Origin: Actinomadura sp. KC06
Lineage (GTDB): Bacteria > Actinomycetota > Actinomycetes > Streptosporangiales > Streptosporangiaceae
DNA length: 35,901 nucleotides
Assembly: GCF_004348735.1 (NCBI RefSeq)
Contig: NZ_SMKT01000095.1
Span: forward strand, 1 to 35,901
Reading direction: 5' to 3'
Shown: piece after piece, positions 23,548-32,041 of the stretch
How the letters are laid out: each line of letters starts with the position of its first letter
Position numbering within the stretch: the stretch's first letter is position 1
Made by a program: the position numbers and the translations under genes
The notes under the pieces: model-generated
Databases searched by the model: none
Told to the model about the DNA's origin: nothing
Seen by the model: the letters and a program-made list of their open reading frames with translations, nothing else

Positions 23548-24363
23548 CTACCGACGCGCATGTGACCAGCCCGCCACGAAGTAGCCCACTCCGTACGGCG
23601 CTTCGTCGGCGAGGAGACGCCCCGTGAACCGGCCCGCGCCGCCTTCATCGGCGCGGGCCGCATCCATGCGGGCCGCATCCGCGCGGTCCGCACCTGCGCG
23701 GTCCGCATCCGCGGGGGCCGAGCCCGGGCCGAGGCCGTGGGCGCCGGCGAGCACCTGCCACGCCGCGCGCCCTGCCGCCTGGACCTCCCGGGAGAGTTCC
23801 GGGTCCAGCGCGGCGAGGACGTCGGCGTCGGCGTCCCCGAGAGCCCGCGCCACCGCCTCGTCGTAAGGACCCGCGCGCTCGTCGAGGTATCCGGGCGCCT
23901 TCTCCGAACGGCACGCCGACCCGTCGCCCATCACCAGCAGCGCGACCCGTCCGGACGACTCCGCGAGGTCGCGTCCAAGGGCCAGGCACTCCGCCGGCGA
24001 GGCATCGAACGCGACCGCCTGATATCGAACGTCGCCCCGATAGCGGACCTCACCGCCTGCGCTCTGCCGGTCGAGGAGCCAGCGCCCCATGCTGAGGGAG
24101 AGCGGCAGGGCCTCGGTTCCGTCCTTGGGATCGTCGGGGCTGGTCCAGGCGAGGCCGTACGGCTGGAGCGTCGCGTAGGCGTCCGGCCCGTATCGGCGCG
24201 TCTCCGGCGCCCCGCCCACCACGATCAGCGCGTCCCCGCCCAGCAGCGGCCGGACGGCCTCATCGCACGCGGCGCGCAGCGCGTCGAGCTCCGGCGCCGC
24301 CTCCCCCGCCATCGCGGGCACGAGGATGGGCGGATGCGGGCACACCGCGGCCGATACGAGCAC
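23548..24363 (-). CDS. Class III extradiol dioxygenase-like protein (LigB fold)
   Basis: A 271-residue protein of the class III extradiol ring-cleavage dioxygenase superfamily that routinely sits between miaB and miaA in actinobacteria. It opens with VSAAVCPHPPILVPAMAG, where the family places iron-binding histidines, and has LLVMGDGSACRSEKAPGYLD and YDEAVARALGDAD in the middle. Its substrate is unknown. The start is GTG at 24363 with AGGAGG 5 bases upstream. A low-complexity insert near residues 217-245 is encoded by 15-bp tandem repeats. It lies 53 bases after miaB on the same strand. Confidence 0.85.
   Translation of the reverse strand: MLVSAAVCPHPPILVPAMAGEAAPELDALRAACDEAVRPLLGGDALIVVGGAPETRRYGPDAYATLQPYGLAWTSPDDPKDGTEALPLSLSMGRWLLDRQSAGGEVRYRGDVRYQAVAFDASPAECLALGRDLAESSGRVALLVMGDGSACRSEKAPGYLDERAGPYDEAVARALGDADADVLAALDPELSREVQAAGRAAWQVLAGAHGLGPGSAPADADRAGADRADAARMDAARADEGGAGRFTGRLLADEAPYGVGYFVAGWSHARR
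23651..23725. repeat. 15-bp in-frame tandem repeat (about 5 units)
   Basis: Units of the form GCGCGGGCCGCATCC run head to tail at 23651, 23666, 23681, 23696 and 23711; the last is more divergent. Read on the minus strand in the dioxygenase-like gene they encode a pentapeptide series such as ADRAG, ADRAD, AARMD and AARAD. Confidence 0.85.
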
Positions 24364-24416
24364 GCTGCCTCCTGGAACCGGGCCTCAACGGGGAACACCC
24401 CCGATCATGCCCGAGG

Positions 24417-25970
24417 TCAGAGGCGGGTCGAGCAGCCCGTCGCGGGCGAGTCGGCCACGCGCGGAAGCTCCGCCGGACGCCCGATGGACGGCATTCCGAG
24501 CGAAACGCCCTTCGCGGGCTCGCCCTGCCCCTGGCGCGCCTCCCAGGCGTCGCCGGCGCGCGTCCGGCGGACGTCCAGCACCGGCTTGTCGGCGACCAGG
24601 TGGTGCGGCGCCGCGTAGGTGACCTCGACGGCGACCATGTCGCCGGGGCGGACCGGCTCGTCCGGCGCGCTGAAGTGCACCAGCCGGTTGTCGGCCGCGC
24701 GGCCCGACAGCCGTCGCGTCGCCTGGTCCTTGCGGCCCTCGCCCTCGGCGACCAGGACCTCCAGCGTGCGGCCGAGCTGCTTCTTGTTCTCCGCCCAGGA
24801 GATCTCCTCCTGGGCGGCGACGAGCCGCTCGTACCGCTCCTGGACGACCTCCTTCGGCAGCTGGCCGTCCATGGTCGCGGCCGGGGTGCCGGGACGCTTG
24901 GAGTACTGGAACGTGAACGCCGACGCGAACCGCGCCTCCCGCACCACGTGCAGCGTCTCCTCGAAGTCGGCATCGGTCTCGCCGGGGAAGCCCACGATGA
25001 TGTCGGTCGTGATCGCCGCGTCCGGGATCGCGGCCCGGACCTTCTCGATGATGCCGAGGTAGCGCTCCTGCCGGTACGAGCGGCGCATCGCGCGCAGCAC
25101 GGCGTCCGACCCGGACTGCAGCGGCATGTGCAGCGACGGCATCACGTTCGGCGTCTCGGCCATGGCGGCGATGACGTCGTCGGTGAAGTCCTTGGGGTGC
25201 GGCGAGGTGAACCGGACGCGCTCCAGCCCCTCGACGCCGCCGCACGCCCGCAGCAGCCCCGCGAAAGCGGACTGCCCGCCGGACGTCATCGAACGAACCT
25301 CGTCCGGCGCGTCCGCCAGGGCCCCGAACCCCGAGCCGTAGGCGTTGACGTTCTGGCCCAGCAGCGTGATCTCCAGGACGCCGTCGGCGACCAGCGCCTC
25401 GACCTCGGCGAGGATCTCACCGGGACGGCGGTCCTTCTCCTTGCCGCGCAGCGCCGGGACGATGCAGAACGTGCACGTGTTGTTGCAGCCGACGGAGATC
25501 GACACCCACGCCGCGTACGGAGACTCCCGGCGCGTGGGCAACGTCGAGGGGAACGTCACCAGCGACTCTTCGATCTCGACCCGCGCCTCGTCCTGGACGC
25601 GGGCCCGCTCCAGCAGCGCGGGCAGCGACCCGATGTTGTGGGTGCCGAACACCACGTCCACCCAGGGGGCGCGCTTGACGATGGTGTCGCGGTCCTTCTG
25701 CGCGAGGCAGCCGCCGACGGCGATCTGCATGCCGGGATGACCGTCCTTGACGGGACGCAGATGCCCCAGGTTGCCGTAGAGCCGGTTGTCGGCGTTCTCC
25801 CGCACCGCGCACGTGTTGAACACGACGACGTCGGGTTCGGCGTCCCCGGCGCGCACGTAACCGGCAGACTCCAGGAGCCCGGACAGCCGCTCGGAGTCGT
25901 GGACGTTCATCTGGCATCCGTAGGTACGGATCTCGTACGTACGGGGAGCCGTCTCCATTGGCGCACTCAT
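24417..25970 (-). CDS. miaB: tRNA methylthiotransferase MiaB
   Basis: A radical SAM enzyme that adds the methylthio group to isopentenyl-A37 of tRNA, acting after MiaA. The 517-residue product has the N-terminal UPF0004 domain with cluster cysteines Cys19 (TYGCQMN), Cys54 (NTCAVRE) and Cys88 (GGCLAQ). The radical SAM CxxxCxxC follows at Cys162, 166 and 169 (GCNNTCTFC), then a C-terminal TRAM domain. ATG at 25970 is preferred over TTG at 25982. A C-terminal tail of about 50 residues beyond TRAM is poorly conserved in appearance. It is divergent from gluA. Confidence 0.96.
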   Translation of the reverse strand: MSAPMETAPRTYEIRTYGCQMNVHDSERLSGLLESAGYVRAGDAEPDVVVFNTCAVRENADNRLYGNLGHLRPVKDGHPGMQIAVGGCLAQKDRDTIVKRAPWVDVVFGTHNIGSLPALLERARVQDEARVEIEESLVTFPSTLPTRRESPYAAWVSISVGCNNTCTFCIVPALRGKEKDRRPGEILAEVEALVADGVLEITLLGQNVNAYGSGFGALADAPDEVRSMTSGGQSAFAGLLRACGGVEGLERVRFTSPHPKDFTDDVIAAMAETPNVMPSLHMPLQSGSDAVLRAMRRSYRQERYLGIIEKVRAAIPDAAITTDIIVGFPGETDADFEETLHVVREARFASAFTFQYSKRPGTPAATMDGQLPKEVVQERYERLVAAQEEISWAENKKQLGRTLEVLVAEGEGRKDQATRRLSGRAADNRLVHFSAPDEPVRPGDMVAVEVTYAAPHHLVADKPVLDVRRTRAGDAWEARQGQGEPAKGVSLGMPSIGRPAELPRVADSPATGCSTRL

Positions 25971-26162
25971 GACGGTTACCAAGGGTACGGGCCTGACGCG
26001 ACATCACGGAATCGGTAATCGCCCCGGTCACCCCGCACGTCCGACCAGCACCGATGATCACGCAGCGCCACCGCGGACCCCCGTCCGACATGGGTATTCG
26101 TGATCGTATCGGTACCGCGCGGCGACTTTCGCGCCGCTGCCGATGACGTAAAGTCCGAGCGC

Positions 26163-26975
26163 ATGACCGACAGCGAAGGCGGGCCCGACCTCACCAAGGA
26201 CGGGCCGGAGGAGCCCACCGAGCCGGCCGCCTCGGGTGACCGGCCTCTCGTCGTGGTCGAGAACGTCAACAAGCACTTCGGCGAGCTGCACGTCCTCAAG
26301 GACATCAACCTCACCGTCGACCCCGGCGAGGTCGTCGTCGTCATCGGCCCGTCCGGCGGCGGGAAGTCCACCCTGTGCCGGGCCATCAACCGGTTGGAGC
26401 CCATCGACGACGGGACGATCCTCCTGGACGGCAAGGAGCTGCCGAAGGAGGGCAAGGAGCTGGCGAAGCTCCGCGCCGACGTGGGCATGGTGTTCCAGTC
26501 GTTCAACCTGTTCGCGCACAAGACGATCCTGGACAACGTCACGCTCGGGCCGATCAAGGTCCGCAAGCAGGGGAAGCAGGAGTCCGAGAAGCACGCGATG
26601 GAGCTGCTGGACCGGGTCGGCATCGCCAACCAGGCCCACAAGTACCCCGCCCAGCTGTCGGGCGGCCAGCAGCAGCGGGCCGCGATAGCGCGCTCCCTGG
26701 CGATGCGGCCCAAGGTGATGCTCTTCGACGAGCCCACCTCGGCGCTGGACCCGGAGATGGTCAACGAGGTCCTCGACGTCATGACCGGCCTGGCCCGCGA
26801 GGGCATGACGATGATCGTCGTCACGCACGAGATGGGCTTCGCGCGGAGGGCGGCCCAGAAGGTCGTGTTCATGGCGGACGGGCAGATCGTGGAGGAGAAC
26901 ACTCCCGACGAGTTCTTCACCAACGCGCGCACCGAGCGCGCCAAGGACTTCCTTTCCAAGATCCTCACGCACTGA
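26163..26975 (+). CDS. gluA: Glutamate-type amino acid ABC transporter ATPase
   Basis: A 270-residue polar amino acid ABC ATPase. It has Walker A GPSGGGKST (62-70), the Q-loop in MVFQSFNLFAHKT, signature LSGGQQQR, and Walker B VMLFDEPTSALDPEM with the H-loop VVTHEMGFA. The acidic N-terminal 25 residues precede the domain. ATG at 26163 (MTDSEGG) is chosen because upstream in-frame codons show no coding character. There is no good ribosome binding site; a TAAAGT box ends 8 bases upstream, so a leaderless start is possible. It is the first gene of gluABCD, the order known for the Corynebacterium glutamate uptake system. Confidence 0.93.
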   Translation: MTDSEGGPDLTKDGPEEPTEPAASGDRPLVVVENVNKHFGELHVLKDINLTVDPGEVVVVIGPSGGGKSTLCRAINRLEPIDDGTILLDGKELPKEGKELAKLRADVGMVFQSFNLFAHKTILDNVTLGPIKVRKQGKQESEKHAMELLDRVGIANQAHKYPAQLSGGQQQRAAIARSLAMRPKVMLFDEPTSALDPEMVNEVLDVMTGLAREGMTMIVVTHEMGFARRAAQKVVFMADGQIVEENTPDEFFTNARTERAKDFLSKILTH

Positions 26976-26997
26976 GAGAGCAGAGGTAGGACGAGAA

Positions 26998-27867
26998 ATG
27001 CGAGTACGTCGTTTCGGCGCCCTGATCGGGGCGGGGATGGCGCTGTCACTGGCGCTCGGTGCGTGTGGCAGCGACACGGAGAAGACCGAGGCCAAGACCG
27101 TCGTCCAGAAGGCCAAGGACGATAAGAAACTGACCATCGGCATCAAGTTCGACCAGCCTGGGCTGGGCCTGAAGAAGCCGGACGGAACCTTCGACGGCTT
27201 CGACGTCGACGTCGCCAAGTACGTCGCCAAGCAGCTCGGCGTCCCGGAGAACGGCATCACGTTCAAGGAGACGACCTCGGCGAACCGCGAGGCGTTCATC
27301 GGCGGCGGGCAGGTCGACCTGATCTTCGCCACGTACTCCATCACGGAGGCGCGCAAGGCCCAGGTGACCTTCGGCGGCCCCTACTACGTGGCCCACCAGG
27401 ACACACTGGTCAGCGCCGACAACAACGACATCAAGACGGCGAAGGACCTCAAGGGCAAGAAGCTCTGCAAGGCGGCCGGATCGAACTCCTTCCGCCGCAT
27501 CACCGAGGGCCCGCCGGACGGCAAGCTCAACATCAAGGGCGTCACCCTCGTGGACGCCAGCAGCTACTCCGAGTGCGTGAGCAAGCTGAAGGCCGGCGCG
27601 CTCGACGCGGTCAGCACCGACGACCTGATCATCGCCGGGTTCGCCACCCAGCAGAAGGGCTCCTTCAAGGTCATCAACGACCCCTTCACCGACGAGAAGT
27701 ACGGCGTCGGCATCAAGAAGGGCGACACCGAGACCTGCGAGGCCGTCAACAAGGCCATCACCCAGATGTACTCCGACGGCACCGCCAAGACCATGCTGGA
27801 CAAGCACTTCTCCGGCGCAGGGCTGCAGCTCGTCACGACCGCCCCGCAGATGGAGGGCTGCGCCTGA
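26998..27867 (+). CDS. gluB: Glutamate-type ABC transporter binding lipoprotein
   Basis: A 289-residue family 3 solute-binding protein. The lipoprotein signal ends at LALGAC (Cys23). The mature part has LTIGIKFDQPGLGLKKPDGTFDGFDVDVAKY, split here between the first strand and the ligand-contacting FDGFDVD, then FKETTSANREAFIGGGQVDLIFATYSIT and the C-terminal GVGIKKGD. These are typical of GluB/glutamate and aspartate binders. AGGTAGGACGAG precedes the ATG. A strong hairpin cluster follows the stop before gluC, which may let this gene be expressed more highly than the permeases. Confidence 0.93.
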   Translation: MRVRRFGALIGAGMALSLALGACGSDTEKTEAKTVVQKAKDDKKLTIGIKFDQPGLGLKKPDGTFDGFDVDVAKYVAKQLGVPENGITFKETTSANREAFIGGGQVDLIFATYSITEARKAQVTFGGPYYVAHQDTLVSADNNDIKTAKDLKGKKLCKAAGSNSFRRITEGPPDGKLNIKGVTLVDASSYSECVSKLKAGALDAVSTDDLIIAGFATQQKGSFKVINDPFTDEKYGVGIKKGDTETCEAVNKAITQMYSDGTAKTMLDKHFSGAGLQLVTTAPQMEGCA

Positions 27868-27891
27868 TCAGCGGGCCGCGTCCGACCCGCG

Positions 27892-27905
27892 GGCCGGGCC
27901 CGGCC
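27892..27905. repeat. Self-complementary 14-mer after gluB
   Basis: GGCCGGGCCCGGCC is a perfect palindrome 25 bases after the gluB stop and the first of three inverted repeats in the gluB-gluC gap. Confidence 0.6.
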
Positions 27906-27931
27906 GCCGGTCGTGCCCGCCGCCCGCCACG

Positions 27932-27947
27932 CGTGACGCCCGTCACG
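27932..27947 (+). other. Small hairpin in gluB-gluC gap
   Basis: CGTGACG-CC-CGTCACG forms a 6-7 bp stem directly before, and sharing its last base with, the larger hairpin that follows. The two structures may be alternatives. Confidence 0.5.
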
Positions 27948-27988
27948 CCGGCGCGTCCCCGCGAGACGTTTCCCGGGGACGCGCCGGC
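27947..27988 (+). terminator. Strong intercistronic hairpin (attenuator or RNA-stability element)
   Basis: CCGGCGCGTCCCCG (27948-27961) and CGGGGACGCGCCGG (27974-27987) pair perfectly, with one more G-C pair outside, giving a 15-bp GC-rich stem and a 12-base loop (CGAGACGTTTCC). It lies inside the gluABCD operon, so partial termination or protection of the gluAB message is more likely than full termination. Confidence 0.75.
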
Positions 27989-28028
27989 CTGGCCTGACAG
28001 TGCTGGAACGCCATGAGACATCTGAGCA

Positions 28029-28712
28029 ATGTTTGATTTCGGCCCGTTCTTCGACAACTTCGGCGAGATCCTCGACGGGTTCTGGGCGACGATCCGCCTT
28101 GCGGCCGCCGCCGCGGTGCTCTCTCTGATCATCGGCACGGTCCTGGCGAGCTTCCGGGTCTCCCCCGTCCCCGTGCTGCGCGGCTTCGGCACGAGCTACG
28201 TCAACATCGTGCGGAACACGCCCCTCACCCTGGTGCTGCTGATGTGCAGCCTGGGCCTCAACGACATCCTCTCGCTGAAGTTCTCCGACAACTCGTCCAC
28301 GACGTACTACTGGTGGGCGGTCCTCGGCCTCTCGGCGTACACCGGGGCGTTCGTCTGCGAGACGCTCCGGGCGGGGATCAACACCGTCCCGCTGGGCCAG
28401 GCGGAGGCGGCGCGCTCGATCGGCCTGACCTTCTTCCAGTCGCTCCGCGTGATCATCCTGCCGCAGGCGTTCCGGTCGATCATCGCGCCGATGGGCAGCG
28501 TCCTCATCGCGATGATCAAGAACACCACCGTGGCGGCCGCGGCGAGCTTCGCCGAGGTCGCGCTGGTCACCAAGACGATCGTGGACAAGCCGTCGTTCGC
28601 GAGCGGTGTCATCCCGCTGTTCCTCGGCGTGGCCGTGGGCTTCCTGATCCTCACCCTGCCGACCGGATACTTCTTCGGCTGGCTCGCGAAGCGGATGGCG
28701 GTGGCGCGATGA
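28029..28712 (+). CDS. gluC: Glutamate-type ABC transporter permease GluC
   Basis: A 227-residue His/Glu/Gln/Arg-family permease with about five membrane helices. It has the N-terminal FWATIRLAAAAAVLSLIIGTVLA, the NIVRNTPLTLVLLM motif, and the EAA loop GQAEAARSIGLTFFQSLRVIILPQAFR. No strong ribosome binding site precedes the ATG at 28029. Instead a 7-codon frame (28013-28036) overlaps the start and could couple translation. Its stop overlaps the gluD start as ATGA. Confidence 0.93.
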   Translation: MFDFGPFFDNFGEILDGFWATIRLAAAAAVLSLIIGTVLASFRVSPVPVLRGFGTSYVNIVRNTPLTLVLLMCSLGLNDILSLKFSDNSSTTYYWWAVLGLSAYTGAFVCETLRAGINTVPLGQAEAARSIGLTFFQSLRVIILPQAFRSIIAPMGSVLIAMIKNTTVAAAASFAEVALVTKTIVDKPSFASGVIPLFLGVAVGFLILTLPTGYFFGWLAKRMAVAR

Positions 28713-29692
28713 GCAAGGGAGCGTCCGTACTCTTCGACGTCCCCGGTCCGCGGGCGCGCGCGCGGAACATGATGCTGACCGTCGTCATGTCCGTGGTGTT
28801 CGCCGCCATCTTCGCCTTGCTGGTCTGGCGCCTGTACGACAAGGGCCAGTTCGAGGAGAAGCTCTGGACGCCGTTCACCGAGTGGACGGTCTGGCGCCAC
28901 CTGCTCCTGCCCGGCCTGCTGAACACGTTGAAGGCGGCCGCCCTCGCGACCGTCCTGGCGCTGCTGTTCGGCGCGGTGTTCGGGCTGGCCAGGCTGTCGG
29001 ACCACTGGTGGATCAGGATCCCCGCCGGGGCCGTCGTCGAGTTCTTCCGCGGCATCCCGCTGCTGATCCTGATCTTCCTGGCGTTCTTCGTCCCGAACAA
29101 GATCAGCCCGGAGATCGCCGAGTCGCCGCTCGGGCAGGCGCAGCGGCTGTCGGTGGACTACTTCTTCTCGATCTTCGGGGTGGAGAGCAACGCCGGCGTC
29201 GTCACCGTCCCCGCGTTCGCCGCGGTCGTGTTCGGCCTGACGATGTACAACGGCTCCGTGCTCGCCGAGGTGGTGCGCGCGGGCGTCCTGTCGATCCCGA
29301 AGGGGCAGTCGGAGGCGGCCTACTCCGTCGGGCTGCGCAAGAACGGCGTGATGCGGCTCGTCCTGCTGCCGCAGGCCGTCACGGTGATGATGCCGGCGAT
29401 CGTGAGCCAGATCGTCGTCCTGCTCAAGGACACGGCGCTCGGCTTCATCATCGCCTACGGCGAGTTCCTGCAGGCCGGGTTCAAGCAGGTCCCCGCCAAC
29501 TACCACAACAACGTGCTCCAGGCGGGCATCGTCGTCGCGATCATCTACATCGCGATCAACATGTCGCTGAGCCGGGTCGCGACCTGGCTGGAGGCCCGCA
29601 GCCGCCGCAGCCGCAAGACGTCCGCCAAGACCCTCAAGGCGGGCGGCCCACCGCCCGTCGCGGGGGTGGGGGTGACTCAGCAGTCGATCTAG
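28709..29692 (+). CDS. gluD: Glutamate-type ABC transporter permease GluD
   Basis: A 327-residue permease, partner of GluC. It is longer than GluC because of an N-terminal cytoplasmic segment and helix (MLTVVMSVVFAAIFALLVW) and an external insertion around PNKISPEIAESPLGQAQRL. The conserved core has GLLNTLKAAALATVLALLFG, EFFRGIPLLILIF and the EAA loop GQSEAAYSVGLRKNGVMRLVLLPQA. The tail is basic and Pro/Gly-rich. ATG at 28709 overlaps the gluC stop by four bases. A terminator hairpin follows. Confidence 0.93.
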   Translation: MSKGASVLFDVPGPRARARNMMLTVVMSVVFAAIFALLVWRLYDKGQFEEKLWTPFTEWTVWRHLLLPGLLNTLKAAALATVLALLFGAVFGLARLSDHWWIRIPAGAVVEFFRGIPLLILIFLAFFVPNKISPEIAESPLGQAQRLSVDYFFSIFGVESNAGVVTVPAFAAVVFGLTMYNGSVLAEVVRAGVLSIPKGQSEAAYSVGLRKNGVMRLVLLPQAVTVMMPAIVSQIVVLLKDTALGFIIAYGEFLQAGFKQVPANYHNNVLQAGIVVAIIYIAINMSLSRVATWLEARSRRSRKTSAKTLKAGGPPPVAGVGVTQQSI

Positions 29693-29734
29693 TCAGGGCC
29701 TGAGACCTCTTGGGCCGAGCCGTGTTTCCTCCGT

Positions 29735-29766
29735 GAGGGGCGCCGCCGATTCCGGTGGCGCCCCTC
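29735..29766 (+). terminator. Terminator after gluABCD
   Basis: GAGGGGCGCC (29735-29744) pairs perfectly with GGCGCCCCTC (29757-29766), extended by three inner pairs, and is followed by GCTGTTT. It lies 43 bases after the gluD stop. Confidence 0.75.
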
Positions 29767-29940
29767 GCTGTTTCGGCGGCGTCGCTCCGCGGTATACGGG
29801 GCTCCGATGGACGTTCAGGACGAGCAGGCCGCGGACACCGGTGTTTCCGGTGGGTCGCCTGGTGGCCTGCAGGTATCTTTCCGAGTTCAAACGGCCCGTC
29901 ATGGCCCCAACCCGTCCCCGTATGCGGGACGATTCCTGGT

Positions 29941-32034
29941 ATGACCGCTCGTGCGACCCTCCCTTACGGCTCCTGGCCTTCCCCCATCTCCGCGGCCGAC
30001 GTCGCCCGCGCCCGGCTGCGCCTCAGCTTTCCCACCGTCGCGGGCAACGACGTCTGGTGGCAGGAGACGCGGCCCGAGGAGGGCGGGCGGACAACGGTCA
30101 TCCATCTCAAGGGCGGTCACCGCACCGAACTGCTGCAGGCGCCGTGGGACGCGCGTACGCGCGTCCACGAGTACGGCGGGCGGTCGTACCTGACGGTGCG
30201 CGGTGAGGGCGGCGGCCTGTCGATCGTGTTCGCCAACTACGAGGACCAGCGGCTCCACCGGCTCGACGAGGGCGACCCGAAGCCGTATCCGCTGACTCCG
30301 GAGCCGGCCGTCCCGGCGGGGCTGCGGTACGCCGACTTCGTGCTGTCCCCTGACCGGACGGAGATCTGGTGCGTCTGCGAGGGCCACATCGCCGCCCCCC
30401 AGGAAACGCCGGAAACCGCAGGCGCAGGCACGGATGCGGGCGCGGACACGAGCGCGAGCGATTCTGGGACGGCGGAGGGCGCGGGGTCGCAGGGCGGCGC
30501 GGACGACAAGCCCGCCACCCTGGGCATCAGGCGAGCGATCGTCGCGGTCCCCCTGGACGGCAGGGCCGCCGAGGACGCGGGCGCCATCCGCGAGCTGGTC
30601 ACGGGCGCCGACTTCTACGCCTCCCCCTCGCCGTCCCCGAGCGGCGGCCACCTGGCCTGGGTGCAGTGGAACCACCCGCGCATGCCGTGGGACGGCACCG
30701 AAGTGCGCGTGGCGGCGATCGAGGACGGCGCGACGGTCGCGCCCCGCACGGTCAAGGGCGGGCTCACCGAGTCGGCGCTCGCGCCGGTGTGGCGCGACGA
30801 CCAGTCCCTGTACGTCATCTCCGACTGGCCGGGCTGGTGGAACATCTACCAGGTCGGCCTGCACGGTGAGTCGCCGCAGGCGCTGTACCCGGCGGAGGAG
30901 GAGTTCGCCGGGCCGCTGTGGCAGCTCGGCGGCATGCCCTACGCCCTGCTCGGCGACGGCCGTCTCGCCGTCCTGCACGGCGAGGGGAACCTGCGGCTCG
31001 GCGTCTACGATCCCGAGACGCTGGAGCTCGTCGACCTGGAGGTCCCGTACGAGCACTGGCAGACGCAGCTGTCCACGGACGGGACGACGATCGTCGGCAT
31101 CGCGGGCGGTCCCGACCTGCCGACGTCCGTCGTCCGGGTCGACACCACCACCGGACGCGTCGAGGGGCTGCGCAGGGAACTGGCCGAGCTGCCCGACGTC
31201 GCGTACCTGTCCAGGCCGCGTGCCGAGCGCCTGGACGGCCCGTTCGGACGTCCCGTCCACGCCTACATCTACCCGCCGACCAACCCGGAGGCGGTGGCGC
31301 CGGAGGGCGAGCTGCCGCCCTACGTCGTGTTCGTGCACGGCGGGCCGACCGGCCGCGTCTCCACGGTGCTCGACCTGGAGCGGGCGTTCTTCACCAGCCG
31401 CGGTATCGGCGTCATCGACGTCAACTACGGCGGGTCCACCGGTTACGGCCGCGCCTACCGTGAACGGCTGCGCCGCCAGTGGGGCATCGTGGACGTCGAG
31501 GACGCCGTCGCCGCCGCGCGGGCCCTCGTGGACGGCGGGATCGCCGACCCGGCCCGCCTCGCCATCCGCGGCGGCTCGGCGGGCGGCTGGACGACGCTCT
31601 CCACCATCACCCAGACGGACATGTTCAAGGCCGCTACGTCCTACTACGGGATCAGCGACCTGCAGAGCTTCGTCAAGGCCACGCACGACTTCGAGTCGCG
31701 ATACCTGTTCGGGCTGATCGGCCCGCTGCCCGGCTTCGAGCGCGCCTACGAGGAGCGGTCGCCGCTGAACCATGCCGACAAGACGGCGTGCCCCGTCCTG
31801 CTCCTGCAGGGCCTGAACGATCCGGTGGTGCCGCCGGACCAGTCCGAGCGCTTCGCGGTGGCGCTCGCGGCGAAGAAGATGCCGTACGCGTTCCTGACGT
31901 TCGAGGGCGAGTCGCACGGCTTCCGGCGCGCCGACACCGTCATCCGCTGCCTGGAGTCGGAGCTGGCGTTCTACGGCCAGACCCTCGGCTTCGAGCCCCG
32001 CGGCGTCCTCCCCATCGACCTGACCGTCGGCTAG
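29941..32034 (+). CDS. S9 family (prolyl oligopeptidase-type) peptidase
   Basis: A 697-residue cytosolic serine peptidase, with no signal peptide, that probably cleaves short peptides. The N-terminal two thirds form the beta-propeller. The C-terminal alpha/beta hydrolase has the nucleophile elbow GGSAGGW (Ser546), Asp627 in LNDPVVPP and His659 in GESHGF, a complete triad. GGSTGYGRAYRERLRRQWG near 500 is typical of S9 enzymes. A low-complexity Ala/Gly/Asp/Ser/Thr-rich insert lies near residues 158-187. ATG at 29941 is chosen; upstream in-frame sequence covers the terminator region. No ribosome binding site is evident. The gene is convergent with the GDPD gene, with 7 bases between stops. Confidence 0.93.
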   Translation: MTARATLPYGSWPSPISAADVARARLRLSFPTVAGNDVWWQETRPEEGGRTTVIHLKGGHRTELLQAPWDARTRVHEYGGRSYLTVRGEGGGLSIVFANYEDQRLHRLDEGDPKPYPLTPEPAVPAGLRYADFVLSPDRTEIWCVCEGHIAAPQETPETAGAGTDAGADTSASDSGTAEGAGSQGGADDKPATLGIRRAIVAVPLDGRAAEDAGAIRELVTGADFYASPSPSPSGGHLAWVQWNHPRMPWDGTEVRVAAIEDGATVAPRTVKGGLTESALAPVWRDDQSLYVISDWPGWWNIYQVGLHGESPQALYPAEEEFAGPLWQLGGMPYALLGDGRLAVLHGEGNLRLGVYDPETLELVDLEVPYEHWQTQLSTDGTTIVGIAGGPDLPTSVVRVDTTTGRVEGLRRELAELPDVAYLSRPRAERLDGPFGRPVHAYIYPPTNPEAVAPEGELPPYVVFVHGGPTGRVSTVLDLERAFFTSRGIGVIDVNYGGSTGYGRAYRERLRRQWGIVDVEDAVAAARALVDGGIADPARLAIRGGSAGGWTTLSTITQTDMFKAATSYYGISDLQSFVKATHDFESRYLFGLIGPLPGFERAYEERSPLNHADKTACPVLLLQGLNDPVVPPDQSERFAVALAAKKMPYAFLTFEGESHGFRRADTVIRCLESELAFYGQTLGFEPRGVLPIDLTVG

Positions 32035-32041
32035 CCGGCCG

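Noticed and set aside
23651..23725. Possible CRISPR-like repeat array
   Set aside because: Units are contiguous 15-mers with no spacers and lie in frame inside a gene. It is a minisatellite.
29899..31917. 672-codon minus-strand frame opposite the S9 peptidase
   Set aside because: Arg/Val/Gly-rich shadow typical of GC-rich DNA. The plus frame carries the full catalytic triad.
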